Shown: positions 1-10,100, counted from the first letter of the stretch. The stretch is 41,685 nucleotides of DNA from Paracoccaceae bacterium (GCA_018222585.1 JAAFAB010000021.1:1-41685); one strand, 5' to 3'. The notes: generated by a model from the sequence alone, not told the origin. Program-made: numbers and translations.

Positions 1-202
1 GAAAAATGGGCCGCCGCTACACAGCGACCCATCAACATTTGCCGTAAGGGGCTGGTCCCGAGGGGCGCCCTTTCCGTTGCGCGCGCCCCCGCCCCCCGGC
101 CACCCGCCACCGGCCCGGCTGGCAGGGCCCGACAGGCGGCTCCAGCCAGCCCCCTCGGCCCGCTCACTTTTCCGCGTTATTTCGCCGAAAGTTCACTTAG
201 GG

Positions 203-237
203 GATTCACATCGCGAATCACCTGTGGCATGATTCGC
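203..237 (+). promoter_or_regulatory. GANTC cluster and inverted repeat upstream of the ftsB-like gene
   Basis: Three GANTC sites lie within 33 bases (203-207, 215-219, 231-235). Two of them sit inside a perfect 8-base inverted repeat, GCGAATCA at 213-220 and TGATTCGC at 230-237. GANTC is the target of the alphaproteobacterial methylase CcrM, and GcrA activates promoters carrying methylated GANTC, many of them for division genes. The position 38-72 bases before the start codon suits a promoter. That it is CcrM/GcrA-controlled is inference. Confidence 0.5.
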
Positions 238-274
238 CTACACCGCACGAAGAGGCGGGTTCATTGAGGCAGTC

Positions 275-574
275 ATGAGCATCGAGTCGCGCCCGGGTGT
301 CGGGCTATTCCTCTATTTCGGGGCCATCCTCCTGCTGGGGATGTACTTCACCTTTGCCGCCGTGCAGGGGGAGTACGGTCTTTTCCGCAGGGCCGAGGTG
401 GTCGCCGCGAACGAGGTCCTGGCCCGCGACCTGGCGCGGCTCGACAGCCGCATTGCCGACATGCAGAACAAGACCCGCCGCCTGTCCGACGATTACCTCG
501 ATCTCGACCTGCTGGACCAGCAGGCCCGCGACGTGCTGGGCCTGGTCCGCGTCGACGAATTCGTCCTGCGCTGA
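275..574 (+). CDS. FtsB/DivIC-like septum formation initiator
   Basis: A 99-residue single-pass membrane protein. Residues 8-30 form one hydrophobic segment, followed by a stretch around 40-72 with coiled-coil character and a short C-terminal part with the DLLDQQARDVLGLVR pattern typical of the septum formation initiator family. These proteins (FtsB in Gram-negatives) join FtsL and FtsQ in the divisome and help trigger septal peptidoglycan synthesis at the inner membrane. The start ATG at 275 sits after a purine-rich stretch. In Alphaproteobacteria this gene commonly lies just ahead of pdhA, as here, which supports the call. Small size and low conservation prevent calling it ftsB outright. 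Confidence 0.85.
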   Translation: MSIESRPGVGLFLYFGAILLLGMYFTFAAVQGEYGLFRRAEVVAANEVLARDLARLDSRIADMQNKTRRLSDDYLDLDLLDQQARDVLGLVRVDEFVLR

Positions 575-1102
575 TCCCTCCGCGCCCCGGATAGACGGCC
601 CCGCCCGGCACCTGGAGCCATCGCGCGACTGTCGGACGCCAATCGGCCCACGCCGGAAGATCTCCCCTCGCCCCGACATGACCCCCGGCGATTGGATCCC
701 GGCGCAACAGCGCCACGCCGTCCACGACACATCTCCGCCTCCGATATGGCAGGGCCGCCCCACCACCCCGTGCCACCGCCTGCGCCGCCCCCAACCGGGC
801 GCCACCCCCGACATGTCCGGACCGCCCCCCTTTCCCCCATCCGATGGCCACAAGTACTGCGGGGGAGTTTCCGGAACGGAGACGGGGGCAGCGCCCCCCG
901 GCCCCCTCCACCCCCGCGCAGTCCGCCTGCCATAACACCCCGCCCGCCGGGCCACCGGGCGCCCGACCCGCCCCGCAACGGCGATCCGCGCAAACCCGAC
1001 CCGCGACAAATGCCTCATGGACAAGCGCCGCGCGGCCCCTAGTCTTGCATCATGGACAAGCCAGCCATCCGCGGCGATTTTGGCCCTCGCATCGGGCCGG
1101 GA
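575..1102. other. Non-coding gap, nothing recognised
   Basis: This stretch between the ftsB-like gene and the pdhA promoter is extremely C-rich. It has open frames on both strands, but none has a ribosome binding site or a recognisable protein pattern; they look like by-products of high GC. A 10-base sequence, catggacaag, occurs twice near 1016 and 1051. I see no RNA gene and no clear terminator for the upstream gene. Confidence 0.6.
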
Positions 1103-1108
1103 TATGCT
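1080..1108 (+). promoter_or_regulatory. Candidate sigma-70 promoter of pdhABC
   Basis: A -35-like TTGGCC at 1080-1085 and a -10-like TATGCT at 1103-1108 are separated by 17 bases. Transcription would start near 1115, about 60 bases before the pdhA ATG. This is the best match in the gap, but it is a reading by eye. Confidence 0.45.
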
Positions 1109-1113
1109 GTAGG

Positions 1114-1137
1114 AGATAGTTTAGCGTTAAACTACCT
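1114..1137 (+). promoter_or_regulatory. Palindromic operator overlapping the pdhA start of transcription
   Basis: TAGTTTA (1117-1123) and TAAACTA (1128-1134) form a perfect 7-base inverted repeat with a 4-base centre. The symmetry continues for two more bases on each side after one mismatch. It is strikingly AT-rich against its surroundings and lies just after the candidate -10 box, where a dimeric repressor would block initiation. I cannot name the regulator; the size suits MarR- or GntR-type dimers. Confidence 0.6.
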
Positions 1138-1173
1138 AAGATTTGCACATCGACTCACGGGGAGGAACACCGC

Positions 1174-2187
1174 ATGGCGACCCGCAAATCCGCAGCCAAG
1201 CCGAATGTTTCGGCAGATGAGCTGAAGAAATACTACCACGACATGCTGCTGATCCGGCGCTTCGAGGAGAAGGCCGGCCAGCTTTACGGCATGGGGCTCA
1301 TCGGGGGCTTCTGCCACCTCTACATCGGCCAGGAAGCCGTCGTGGTGGGCCTCGAGGCCGCCGCGGAAGAGGGCGACAAGCGCGTCACCTCCTACCGCGA
1401 CCACGGGCACATGCTGGCCTGCGGCATGGACCCGAACGGCGTCATGGCCGAGCTGACGGGCCGCGAAGGCGGCTACTCGAAGGGCAAGGGCGGCTCGATG
1501 CATATGTTCTCGAAAGAGAAGCATTTCTACGGCGGTCACGGCATCGTCGGCGCCCAGGTGCCGATCGGCACCGGCCTGGCCTTCGCAGACAAGTACCTGG
1601 AAAACGACCGCGTGTCCTTCGCCTACTTCGGCGACGGCGCGGCCAACCAGGGCCAGGTCTACGAAAGCTTCAACATGGCCGCGATCTGGAAGCTGCCGGT
1701 GATCTTCGTGATCGAGAACAACCAGTACGCCATGGGCACGGCGCAGAAGCGTTCGACCTCTTCGGCCGAGATCTACAAGCGCGGCGAGCCCTTCGGCATC
1801 CCCGGCCAGCTGGTCGACGGCATGGACGTTCTGGCGGTCAAGGAAGCCGGCGAGAAGGCCGTGGCGCACTGCCGCTCGGGCGAAGGCCCCTATATCCTCG
1901 AGGTCAAGACCTACCGCTACCGCGGTCATTCGATGTCGGACCCGGCCAAGTACCGGACCCGCGAGGAAGTGCAGAACATGCGCGAGAAGCATGACCCGAT
2001 CGAGAACATCCGCCAGATGCTTGTCGACGGCAAGCACGCCTCGGAAGAGGACCTGAAGGAGATCGACAAGACGATCAAGGATATCGTCAACAAGTCGGCC
2101 GATTTCGCCAAGGAAAGCCCCGAGCCCGCGCTTGAAGAGCTGTGGACCGACATCTACGCGGAAGAAATTCCGCAGAACAACGCCTGA
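1174..2187 (+). CDS. pdhA: Pyruvate dehydrogenase E1 component, alpha subunit
   Basis: A 337-residue thiamine-diphosphate-dependent E1 alpha subunit. With PdhB it decarboxylates pyruvate and passes the acetyl group to the lipoyl arm of E2. The diphosphate-binding motif runs from GDG at 153-155 to NN at 182-183. The YRYRGHSMSDP loop near residues 246-256 is the conserved E1-alpha loop that covers the active site. Length is normal for the alphaproteobacterial two-subunit E1. A strong ribosome binding site (GGGGAGGA, 1159-1166) fixes the start. First gene of the pdhABC operon; pdhB follows after 15 bases. Confidence 0.97.
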   Translation: MATRKSAAKPNVSADELKKYYHDMLLIRRFEEKAGQLYGMGLIGGFCHLYIGQEAVVVGLEAAAEEGDKRVTSYRDHGHMLACGMDPNGVMAELTGREGGYSKGKGGSMHMFSKEKHFYGGHGIVGAQVPIGTGLAFADKYLENDRVSFAYFGDGAANQGQVYESFNMAAIWKLPVIFVIENNQYAMGTAQKRSTSSAEIYKRGEPFGIPGQLVDGMDVLAVKEAGEKAVAHCRSGEGPYILEVKTYRYRGHSMSDPAKYRTREEVQNMREKHDPIENIRQMLVDGKHASEEDLKEIDKTIKDIVNKSADFAKESPEPALEELWTDIYAEEIPQNNA

Positions 2188-2202
2188 GGGAGGACCTGAG
2201 GA

Positions 2203-3585
2203 ATGCCCACTGAAATCCTGATGCCCGCCCTCTCTCCGACGATGGAGGAAGGCACCCTCGCCAAGTGGATGGTCAAGGAAGGCGATACCGTGTCGTCCGG
2301 TGACATCCTGGCCGAGATCGAGACCGACAAGGCGACGATGGAATTCGAAGCCGTCGACGAAGGCACCATCGGCAAGATCCTGATCGCCGAAGGCACCGAG
2401 GGCGTGAAAGTGAACACCCCCATTGCCGTGCTGCTCGAAGAGGGTGAATCCGCCGATGACATCGGCGAGATCTCCGCAGCGCCCGAGGCCGACAAGGCCG
2501 ACGCGGGCAACGAGGAGGCCCCTGCGGCCGCCGAGGCGCCCGCCGCCTCCGCCCCGGCCGAGGTCAAATCGAAGGCCAGCCCCGATTACCCCGAGGGCAC
2601 CGAGATGCGCGAGCAGACCGTGCGCGAAGCCCTGCGCGACGCCATGGCCGAAGAGATGCGCGCCGACACCAATGTCTACGTCATGGGTGAGGAAGTCGCC
2701 GAGTACCAGGGCGCCTACAAGGTGACGCAGGGCCTGCTGGACGAGTTCGGCCCCAAGCGTGTCGTCGATACGCCCATCACCGAGCACGGCTTTGCCGGTC
2801 TCGCCGTCGGGGCCGCCTTCGGGGGCCTGAAGCCCATTGTCGAGTTCATGACCTTCAACTTCGCCATGCAGGCGATTGACCAGATCATCAACTCCGCCGC
2901 CAAGACGCTCTACATGTCCGGCGGCCAGATGGGTGCGCCCATGGTCTTCCGGGGCCCGAACGGGGCCGCCGCCCGCGTCGGCGCGCAGCACTCCCAGGAC
3001 TACGCCGCCTGGTATGCGCATATCCCCGGCCTGAAAGTCGTGATGCCCTACTCCGCCGCAGACGCCAAGGGTCTGCTGAAGCAGGCCATCCGCGACCCGA
3101 ACCCGGTGATCTTCCTGGAAAACGAAATCCTCTACGGCCGCTCCTTCGAGGTGCCGGTGCTGGAAGATTTCACCATTCCCTTCGGCAAGGCCCGCATCTG
3201 GCGGGAAGGCAGCGACGTGACCCTCGTTTCCTTCGGCATCGGGATGCAGTACGCCCTGGAAGCCGCCGACAAGCTGGCCGACGAGGGCATCAGCGCCGAG
3301 GTCATCGACCTGCGCACCCTGCGCCCCATCGACTACGACACCGTGCTGGCCTCCGTGATGAAGACCAACCGCTGCGTCACCGTCGAGGAAGGCTTCCCCG
3401 TCGGCTCGATCGGCAACCACCTTTCGGCCACGATCATGGAACGCGCCTTCGATTACCTCGATGCGCCGGTGATCAACTGCACCGGCAAGGACGTTCCGAT
3501 GCCCTATGCCGCGAATCTCGAAAAGCACGCCCTGGTGACCACCGACGAGGTGATCGCCGCGGTGAAGAAAGTCACCTACCGCTGA
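2203..3585 (+). CDS. pdhB: Pyruvate dehydrogenase E1 component, beta subunit, with lipoyl domain
   Basis: A 460-residue protein. Residues 1-80 are a biotinyl/lipoyl domain with the modifiable lysine K43 in ETDKATME. An Ala/Pro/Glu-rich linker (about 85-130) leads to the transketolase-type E1-beta fold (about 137-460). The beta subunit completes the thiamine diphosphate site and contacts E2. Fusion of a lipoyl domain to E1-beta is characteristic of Alphaproteobacteria. The lipoyl part is almost identical, also in DNA, to that of pdhC downstream. Ribosome binding site GGGAGGA lies before the ATG. Middle gene of the operon. Confidence 0.97.
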   Translation: MPTEILMPALSPTMEEGTLAKWMVKEGDTVSSGDILAEIETDKATMEFEAVDEGTIGKILIAEGTEGVKVNTPIAVLLEEGESADDIGEISAAPEADKADAGNEEAPAAAEAPAASAPAEVKSKASPDYPEGTEMREQTVREALRDAMAEEMRADTNVYVMGEEVAEYQGAYKVTQGLLDEFGPKRVVDTPITEHGFAGLAVGAAFGGLKPIVEFMTFNFAMQAIDQIINSAAKTLYMSGGQMGAPMVFRGPNGAAARVGAQHSQDYAAWYAHIPGLKVVMPYSAADAKGLLKQAIRDPNPVIFLENEILYGRSFEVPVLEDFTIPFGKARIWREGSDVTLVSFGIGMQYALEAADKLADEGISAEVIDLRTLRPIDYDTVLASVMKTNRCVTVEEGFPVGSIGNHLSATIMERAFDYLDAPVINCTGKDVPMPYAANLEKHALVTTDEVIAAVKKVTYR

Positions 3586-3801
3586 GGAGAGAGAGATGCC
3601 CACAGAAATCCTGATGCCCGCCCTCTCTCCGACGATGGAGGAAGGCACGCTGGCCAAGTGGCTGGTCAAGGAGGGCGACACCGTCTCCTCCGGCGACCTG
3701 CTGGCCGAGATCGAGACCGACAAGGCGACGATGGAATTCGAAGCCGTCGACGAAGGCACCATCGGCAAGATCCTGATCGCCGAAGGCACCGAGGGCGTGA
3801 A
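2308..3801 (+). repeat. Duplicated lipoyl-domain DNA in pdhB and pdhC
   Basis: Bases 2308-2408 of pdhB and 3701-3801 of pdhC are the same 101-base sequence, including third codon positions. The flanking lipoyl-domain DNA is also very similar. The coordinates given span both copies. Confidence 0.9.
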
Positions 3802-4936
3802 GGTCAACACCCCGATCGCCGTGCTGCTGGAAGAGGGCGAGAGCGCCGACGACATCGACAGCGGGTCGTCGGCACCGGCGGAGGCGGCCGAGGCCAAGGA
3901 TGAGGCGAAGCCCGCCGCATCCGCCCCCGCCGCGACCCAGGGCGGTGCCACTGCCGACACCGGCAAGGCCGTCGATACCCCTGCCCCCGCCGCCCCCAAG
4001 GGCGCCGACGGCCAGCGTATCTTCGCCTCTCCGCTGGCCCGCCGCATCGCCGCCCAGAAGGGCCTGGACCTGACCGCGCTCAAGGGCTCCGGCCCGCATG
4101 GCCGCATCGTCAAGGCCGACGTCGAAGCCGCCGAGGCCAAGCCTGCCGCTGCCAAGTCCGAGGCCGCCGCGCCCAAGGCCGCCGCCGCTGCTGCCGCCCC
4201 TGCCGGCCCCTCGACCGATGCCGTCCTCAAGATATACGAGGGCCGCGACTTCGAAGAGGTCAAGCTGGACGGGATGCGCAAGACCATTGCCGCCCGTCTC
4301 ACCGAGGCCAAGCAGACCATCCCGCACTTCTACCTGCGCCGAGACATCAAGCTGGACGCGCTGATGAAGTTCCGCAGCCAGTTGAACAAGCAGCTGGAAG
4401 CGCGCGGCGTGAAGCTGTCGGTCAACGACTTCATCATCAAGGCCTGCGCCCTGGCGCTGCAGTCCGTGCCCGACGCCAACGCCGTCTGGGCCGGGGATCG
4501 CGTGCTGAAGCTGAAGCCCTCGGACGTGGCCGTCGCGGTCGCCATCGAAGGCGGTCTGTTCACCCCGGTGCTGAAGGATGCCGACAGCAAGTCGCTGTCC
4601 GCCCTCTCCGCAGAGATGAAGGACCTTGCAGGCCGTGCCCGCGATCGCAAGCTGGCCCCGCATGAATACCAGGGCGGGTCCTTCGCGGTCTCCAACCTCG
4701 GCATGTTCGGCATCGACAACTTCGACGCCGTGATCAACCCGCCCCATGGCGCCATCTTGGCCGTCGGTTCGGGCGTGAAGAAGCCGGTGGTGAACGCGGA
4801 AGGTGAGATCGAGGTCGCCACGGTGATGTCCGTGACCCTCTCGGTCGATCACCGGGTCATCGACGGGGCGCTTGGCGCCGAGCTGCTGAAGGCCATCGTC
4901 GAGAACCTGGAGAACCCGATGCTGATGCTCGCCTGA
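3596..4936 (+). CDS. pdhC: Pyruvate dehydrogenase E2, dihydrolipoamide acetyltransferase
   Basis: A 446-residue E2 core subunit (also called aceF). It has one lipoyl domain (1-80, lipoyl lysine K43), an Ala/Pro linker, a peripheral subunit-binding domain (about 140-176, from [10 protein letters not shown] to GRIVKADV), a second Ala-rich linker, and the acetyltransferase domain (about 220-446) ending in the catalytic DHRVIDG motif (418-424, catalytic H419). It moves the acetyl group to coenzyme A and forms the core of the complex. Ribosome binding site GGAGAG. No dihydrolipoamide dehydrogenase (lpd) follows; the transcript appears to end at the terminator at 5021. Confidence 0.97.
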   Translation: MPTEILMPALSPTMEEGTLAKWLVKEGDTVSSGDLLAEIETDKATMEFEAVDEGTIGKILIAEGTEGVKVNTPIAVLLEEGESADDIDSGSSAPAEAAEAKDEAKPAASAPAATQGGATADTGKAVDTPAPAAPKGADGQRIFASPLARRIAAQKGLDLTALKGSGPHGRIVKADVEAAEAKPAAAKSEAAAPKAAAAAAAPAGPSTDAVLKIYEGRDFEEVKLDGMRKTIAARLTEAKQTIPHFYLRRDIKLDALMKFRSQLNKQLEARGVKLSVNDFIIKACALALQSVPDANAVWAGDRVLKLKPSDVAVAVAIEGGLFTPVLKDADSKSLSALSAEMKDLAGRARDRKLAPHEYQGGSFAVSNLGMFGIDNFDAVINPPHGAILAVGSGVKKPVVNAEGEIEVATVMSVTLSVDHRVIDGALGAELLKAIVENLENPMLMLA

Positions 4937-5020
4937 GTTTATGGCCTGAGTTCTGGCCCAACGGGTTCGGCCCTGACGGGCCGTGCCTTTGGCGAGAGTA
5001 TTTTGGGCCGTCGAATGGAA

Positions 5021-5057
5021 GGGCCTGCCGGCGCGATCCGGCGGGCCCTTTCTCTTT
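5021..5057 (+). terminator. Intrinsic terminator of pdhABC
   Basis: GGGCCTGCCGG (5021-5031) pairs with CCGGCGGGCCC (5038-5048) with one G-U pair and a 6-base loop, followed by TTTCTCTTTT. It lies 84 bases after the pdhC stop. Confidence 0.85.
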
Positions 5058-5134
5058 TGCCCCAAGGGGTTCGCCGCCCCTCGACTCTGCCACGCCGGGG
5101 CGCGAAGCTGCGCCGAGGTCCGGGAGTTTCCGCC

Positions 5135-6205
5135 ATGCCCATTCTCGATTACGGTGTCTGGAAAGGCCGCCCGGTCCGCGTCTCGGCAGAACGGCTGGAG
5201 CAGGACGCGACCAGCCCGCATATCCACCTGTTCTTCGACGATGGCGCGGGCGGCCATTTCGCCGGCACCAAGCGCGCCTCGATCAATGTCAAATCGCTCT
5301 CCGAGATCTCGGAGCTGGTTTATTGGCATCTGCCAGACCTGCGCCACCCGATCACCGATGCGCTGCGCCATCTGCCGCGTGGCTTCACGCCGCTGCAGAG
5401 CCTGCCCGGCGGCGCGGCACTGGACTACATCCGCTCGAACATCCTGGATTTCGACGCGGGCCGCATCCTGCCCCATGACCTGCCGGGCCGTGTCCCCAAC
5501 GACATCATCGACTTCGTCCTGCCCGAGCTGCAGGCGGCCATTGCGCGCCGCGCCACGGTCTACCTGCTGGGAGAGCCCTATTCCGACCGCCAGGGCCTGC
5601 ACGACATCCACATGAACCAGGGCAGCACCGGGCGCTTCGCCCAGTACAACGGCCCCTGGCAGGACGGGGCGGTGATCCTGCACTACGAGGACGAGGACCG
5701 TTTCGAGGGGCTGTTTACGGCCTTCGCCTCGCAGGCCATGCATACCGATGAGACCCAGGGCCACGCGCTGCCCGGGGCCCCGACCTTCGCCGCGCACCTC
5801 GGGCGCCGCGCGCCCTCGCCCCATGCCACACCGCCACCCGACATGCCACTGGTGCCGGACAGTCGCGTGGTGATCTGTGGCGCGCTGGTGAACCCGGAGG
5901 GAGTCGAGAACCGCCCCTCCTCGACCGGACAGCCGGAAACCGTCTACCTGATGAACCGCTCGGACACGGGGCTGTCACTGGCCGGCTGGCGGATCCTCAA
6001 CAAGCTCGACGAGGCGCGGGTGCTGGCTGGCGATGCCTGGCTGGCCCCCGGTGCGGTGCTGGCGGTGCCGATGTCCGGCGTTGTGTTGTCAAACCGCGGC
6101 GGCACCATCACCCTGCTGGATCCTGCCGGACTGAAGGTCGACGGGGTCAGCTATACCGCAGCCGAGGCGAGGCCCGAGGGCCAGGTGCTGACCTTCCGGC
6201 GCTAG
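5135..6205 (+). CDS. YukJ-family protein (DUF2278)
   Basis: A 356-residue protein of the YukJ/DUF2278 family, whose function is not established. The opening MPILDYGVWKGRPV and the central GLHDIHMNQGS motif (about 150-160) are hallmarks of the family. After about residue 245 comes a C-terminal part (roughly 248-355) with a beta-sandwich look (MNRSDTGLSLAGWRILNK), resembling the lamin-tail-like domains found at the end of some members. The frame is open further upstream, but the ATG at 5135 has a GGGAG site and begins with the family's N-terminus, while longer starts would run through the pdh terminator. It converges on cysE. Confidence 0.8.
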   Translation: MPILDYGVWKGRPVRVSAERLEQDATSPHIHLFFDDGAGGHFAGTKRASINVKSLSEISELVYWHLPDLRHPITDALRHLPRGFTPLQSLPGGAALDYIRSNILDFDAGRILPHDLPGRVPNDIIDFVLPELQAAIARRATVYLLGEPYSDRQGLHDIHMNQGSTGRFAQYNGPWQDGAVILHYEDEDRFEGLFTAFASQAMHTDETQGHALPGAPTFAAHLGRRAPSPHATPPPDMPLVPDSRVVICGALVNPEGVENRPSSTGQPETVYLMNRSDTGLSLAGWRILNKLDEARVLAGDAWLAPGAVLAVPMSGVVLSNRGGTITLLDPAGLKVDGVSYTAAEARPEGQVLTFRR

Positions 6206-6210
6206 ATTGC

Positions 6211-6232
6211 AAAAGGGCGCCCGAAGGCGCCC
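6211..6232 (-). terminator. Intrinsic terminator of cysE (possibly bidirectional)
   Basis: A perfect 7-base stem, GGGCGCC at 6215-6221 and GGCGCCC at 6226-6232. Read on the minus strand, the loop is TTCG, a very stable tetraloop, and TTTT follows. It sits between the convergent YukJ-family gene and cysE, so it may serve both. Confidence 0.75.
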
Positions 6233-6256
6233 CGCAAGCTGTTGTTCCGAAAGGGC

Positions 6257-7060
6257 TTACTTGCCCAGAAGCTGATCCATCCGCAGCGCGGGCTGATCGC
6301 AGCCCGCCTCGCCGACGATCTTCGCGGGCACCCCGGCGACGGTCTTGCAGGCCGGCACCTCGTGCAGCACCACGGACCCGGCCGCCACGCGCGAGCAATT
6401 GCCGACCCGGATATTGCCCAGCACCTTGGCACCGGCCCCGATCAGGACGCCATTGCCGATTTTCGGATGGCGGTCTTCCTCTTCCTTGCCGGTACCGCCC
6501 AGGGTCACAGAATGCAGCATCGAGACATTGTCCCCGACCACCGCCGTCTCGCCCACCACGATGGAATGGGCGTGGTCGATCATGATCCCCTTGCCGATCA
6601 CCGCCGCCGGGTGAATATCGACCCCGAAGACTTCCGAGCAGCGCATCTGGAAGAAATAGGCAAGGTCCCGGCGGCCCTCCCCCCAGAGCCAGTGCGCGAT
6701 GCGATAGCTCTGCACCGCCTGGTAACCCTTGAAATAAAGCAGCGGCTGCAGGAAACGGTGACATGCGGCGTCGCGGTCATAGGTCGCCACGATATCGGCC
6801 CGCGCCGAGGCGGCGATCTCGGGATCGCTGCTGATGGCCTCGTCGCAGATCTCGCGCAGCAGCTGGCCCGGCATCTCGTCCGAAGCCAGCTTCATCGAGA
6901 CACGATAGGCCAGTGCCCGCTCGAAAGAGGGATGATGCAGCAGCGTCGAATGGACAAGGCCGCCCAGAAGCGGTTCATCTGCGACGGCCTCTTCGGCCTC
7001 GCGCAGGATGCGGTCCCAGACCGGGTCGAGCTCGGCCAGTTTCGGGTTGGAATGTGCCAT
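6257..7060 (-). CDS. cysE: Serine O-acetyltransferase
   Basis: A 267-residue enzyme that acetylates L-serine with acetyl-CoA, the first step of cysteine synthesis. The N-terminal helical domain (1-140) is followed by a left-handed beta-helix of hexapeptide repeats. The catalytic pair is visible as D148 in VDIHP and H163 in IDHAHS, and SVTLGGTGK (184-192) is the conserved acetyl-CoA/loop region. Start chosen at 7060 (MAHSNPKL), 8 bases after GGGA; an ATG two codons earlier is too close to that site. cysE is a known conserved neighbour of the 3' end of Rhodobacterales GTA clusters, as here. Confidence 0.95.
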   Translation of the reverse strand: MAHSNPKLAELDPVWDRILREAEEAVADEPLLGGLVHSTLLHHPSFERALAYRVSMKLASDEMPGQLLREICDEAISSDPEIAASARADIVATYDRDAACHRFLQPLLYFKGYQAVQSYRIAHWLWGEGRRDLAYFFQMRCSEVFGVDIHPAAVIGKGIMIDHAHSIVVGETAVVGDNVSMLHSVTLGGTGKEEEDRHPKIGNGVLIGAGAKVLGNIRVGNCSRVAAGSVVLHEVPACKTVAGVPAKIVGEAGCDQPALRMDQLLGK

Positions 7061-7197
7061 GGTCATTTTCCCGTTTCGGGCCAGTTGGGCGACCCTCAGA
7101 TCCGTAGACCATAGCAGATAGGCACTGCGGGGAAAATGCAAAGGCGTGCGGCGGGGGATCACGAGTGGAAATGTCCCGTGATCCTCCGCTCTTGGGG

Positions 7198-10100
7198 TCA
7201 GACGGTGAAGGCCAGCGTGGCGAAGGCGCCGGGCCCGAAGCTGGCAGAGACCTGCGCCACCTCCAGCTGTGCAAGACCCGAAACGCCGTCCGCGGCCTGG
7301 TCGACGGCGCTGTAGGTCCAGCCGTCGTTGGTCACCTCGACCTCGCGGACCACCGCGCCGCCCTGGCGGATCCTCAGCAGGAAGGCGAGGCGGTCCTCGC
7401 CAAGCGGCACCTCGGCAAGATCCCAGCTGTCGCCCTCGATCCGGGTGCGGCGGATCCAGTCGAAAGCGATATCCCCGTCCGCCTGTGCAACCGCCCGCAG
7501 GTGGCAGGGGGCATAGGGCTTCAGGCCGATGCCATCGAAGGCCCAGACCTCGTGCCGGTACGAGGGATCATCTGGCCCCCGCGCCGCGGGGCCGACACGG
7601 TAGTGCCGGGCCAGGCGGCGCTGGCTGGGCGCCAGTGTGATCTGCTGCGGCACCTGGTCCAGAAGCACCACCCAGGACCCCTCCGGCCAGACATCCGGCA
7701 TCAGCGCCTCGGACCCCAGTTGCCCACGCAGGCGATGCGACAGCAGGTAGCTGCGGTCTCCGGTCAGGGTGGCGTCGCGGAACTGGAAAATCTCCCAGTT
7801 GGCCGGATCACCGTCGCCGATGGCCATCAGGTTGGCCCCCGCCAGCAGCCCCCCGGCATCAGTCGAAGCCAGGGTGCCCGACGTCAGCGTCACCCCAAGC
7901 GGCGCGCCCCGGTCGTGGCGGCCCACCGGACCGCGCGCCAGGGGCGTGGTCGTCACGCCGACGGTCGCGCGCGCATTCAGCACTTGGTCCAGCTGGTAGC
8001 CCGTATCGCTGGCCGCCGCGTAGACCCCGACCGTACCTGGCCAGGGATCGCCGGTTACCGCGACATGGGGGGCATGGGGCACCTCGTCGCCACGTATCAG
8101 CGGCAGGTCCAGCCAGAGCGGCAGCACCGGCAGCGGCGCCGAGAAGCTGGCGACAGAGGGCAAGGGCTCACTCAGCGCGCCGGGGCGATAGATCTTCGGG
8201 TCGATCCGCACCGCCTCGACCAGCGTCGACAGCCCGTGTTCGGTCCGGTCGATCCGGTAAAGCGCCGCACCTGCGTCCTCGTCCAGCGCGATCACATCGC
8301 CGGCGCCAAGCACCCGGCGCGAAGGCGGCAGGGCCAGGCGCAGGCTGTCGCGGGCGATCCGCGATTCAGCCAGCCAGCGTTCGACCACCTGCCGCCCTTC
8401 ACCCCGGGTCATCGCCAGTGGGATCTCGCTACCGGCCACGGCCCGGCTCTCGTCGTCTGGCAGAATCGCCTCTTCGGCGACCCGTTCGAAATCGGCATTG
8501 GCCTCGACGAAACGCAGCCTCATGCGGCCCGCCATCTCGGCCTCCGGCGCGCGCTGGCGCTCGACGGAGCCCTCCATCTCGCCGCTCAGCGCCAGCTCGG
8601 CTCGGGCAAGCTCCGCATCCAGCGGGCCGCCGCGCATGATGAAGCGCAGTACCCCGTCCCGCTCGATCGCATCGAAACCGTAGCGCAGCATCAGCGGTTG
8701 CAGGGCGGCGCGTGCCGGACGCACATCATCGTCCGAATACCCGCTGACCACGCCGAACAGCGCCTCCACATCGAAGTGCCGCAATCCCGCCGCGGTGCAG
8801 ATCTCGGCCACCGTCAGCGCCAGCGAGCGCGACGAGGCGCGCCCGGTGATCCAGTGCCCGGCGCGGTAGTTCTCACCATCGCTCCAGGTTTGCAGGTCGT
8901 TGGGGAAATGGGGAAATGGCCGCGCATCCCAGGCCCAGACGAAGGCGCGGGACATGTCCAGCATCGGCGCGCCGTAGACATCCGACACCGGATTGTGCGC
9001 GGGGTCGTTCCAGTAGCCATGCATCACCCGCAGGTACTGCTGCTGGATTACCTCGTCGCGGGCGCCGGTCGAATACCGCGGCAGGGCGGATTCCGAGCTT
9101 TTGGGATCGAGGAACTTGTTCGGCTCGTTGGTGCCCTTGTCAACGGCGGCGCACCCAAGCTCGGTGAACCAGATCGGCTTCGAGCGCGGCTGCCAGCCGG
9201 TCGGGTCGCTCTGCCGTACCCCGCCGATGCGCTCGTGATGCGGGTTCAGCCACCAGTTGCGCAGATCCTTGACCCGCCAGATCCAGGGTTCGTCATGGGC
9301 ACCATCGGTGATCGGCGTACGGATCTGCGCGGCGCGCGCCTCGGACGAGTGATAGTACCAGTCGTAAAGCTCTCCGCCCTCGATGTTCTCCGCCAGGTAG
9401 CCCGTGTCGTAGATCGTCCGCCAGGACTGCGCGTCGAGGTGATCGTCGCCCTCGCGCCAGTCCGACAGCGGCATGTAGTTGTCGATCCCGATGAAGTCGA
9501 TGTCCTCATCGGACCACAGCGGATCGAGGTGGAAATACCGGTCTCCGCTGCCGTCCTGGGGCTGGTAACCGAAATACTCGGTCCAGTCGGCGGCATAGCC
9601 CAGCTTGACCTCGGGCCCGAGGATCGCGCGCACCTCGCCGGCCAGGTCCTGCAGTGCCGCGACCGCCGGGAAGCTGCCGCCCGCGCCGCGGATCTGGGTC
9701 AGCCCCACCATTTCCGAACCGATGCAGAAGCTGTCGACGCCTCCCGCCGCCGCGCAGAGCGCCGCGCAATGCAGGATGAAACGGCGATAGCGCCACTCTG
9801 CAGGCCCTGCGTAGGTCACGGCGCCCGGCGTCACGCCGAAGTCCGAAGCCTGTGAGGTGCCCATGAAGGCCGCCACCTCGGCCTCGGCGACCCCCGTGCC
9901 GTCCGGCGAGCCCGGGCGGCTCGGCGCCTCGGAGGTGGTGATCCGACCGCGCCAGGGCAGATGCGGCTGGCTGTCGGCGTCGCTGTAGGGATCGGGCAGC
10001 GTGTTGCCGAGGATCTGGTCCATCAGCAGGAAGGGATAGAACATCACCGCCTTGCCGCGCGCGTTCAGTGCCGAGATCGCCTCGATCACCGAAGCATCCG

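Noticed and set aside
297..1119. Several overlapping open frames in the ftsB-pdhA gap
   Set aside because: Pro/Arg-rich translations without start signals, as expected from C-rich DNA.
1132..4320. Open frame of 1062 codons antisense to pdhABC
   Set aside because: It is the mirror of strongly biased GC-rich codons; the plus strand holds three clear pdh genes and the minus-strand translation matches no protein pattern.
7165..9855. Open frame of 896 codons on the plus strand, antisense to GTA g15
   Set aside because: Low-complexity translation without a ribosome binding site; g15 on the other strand has clear domains.
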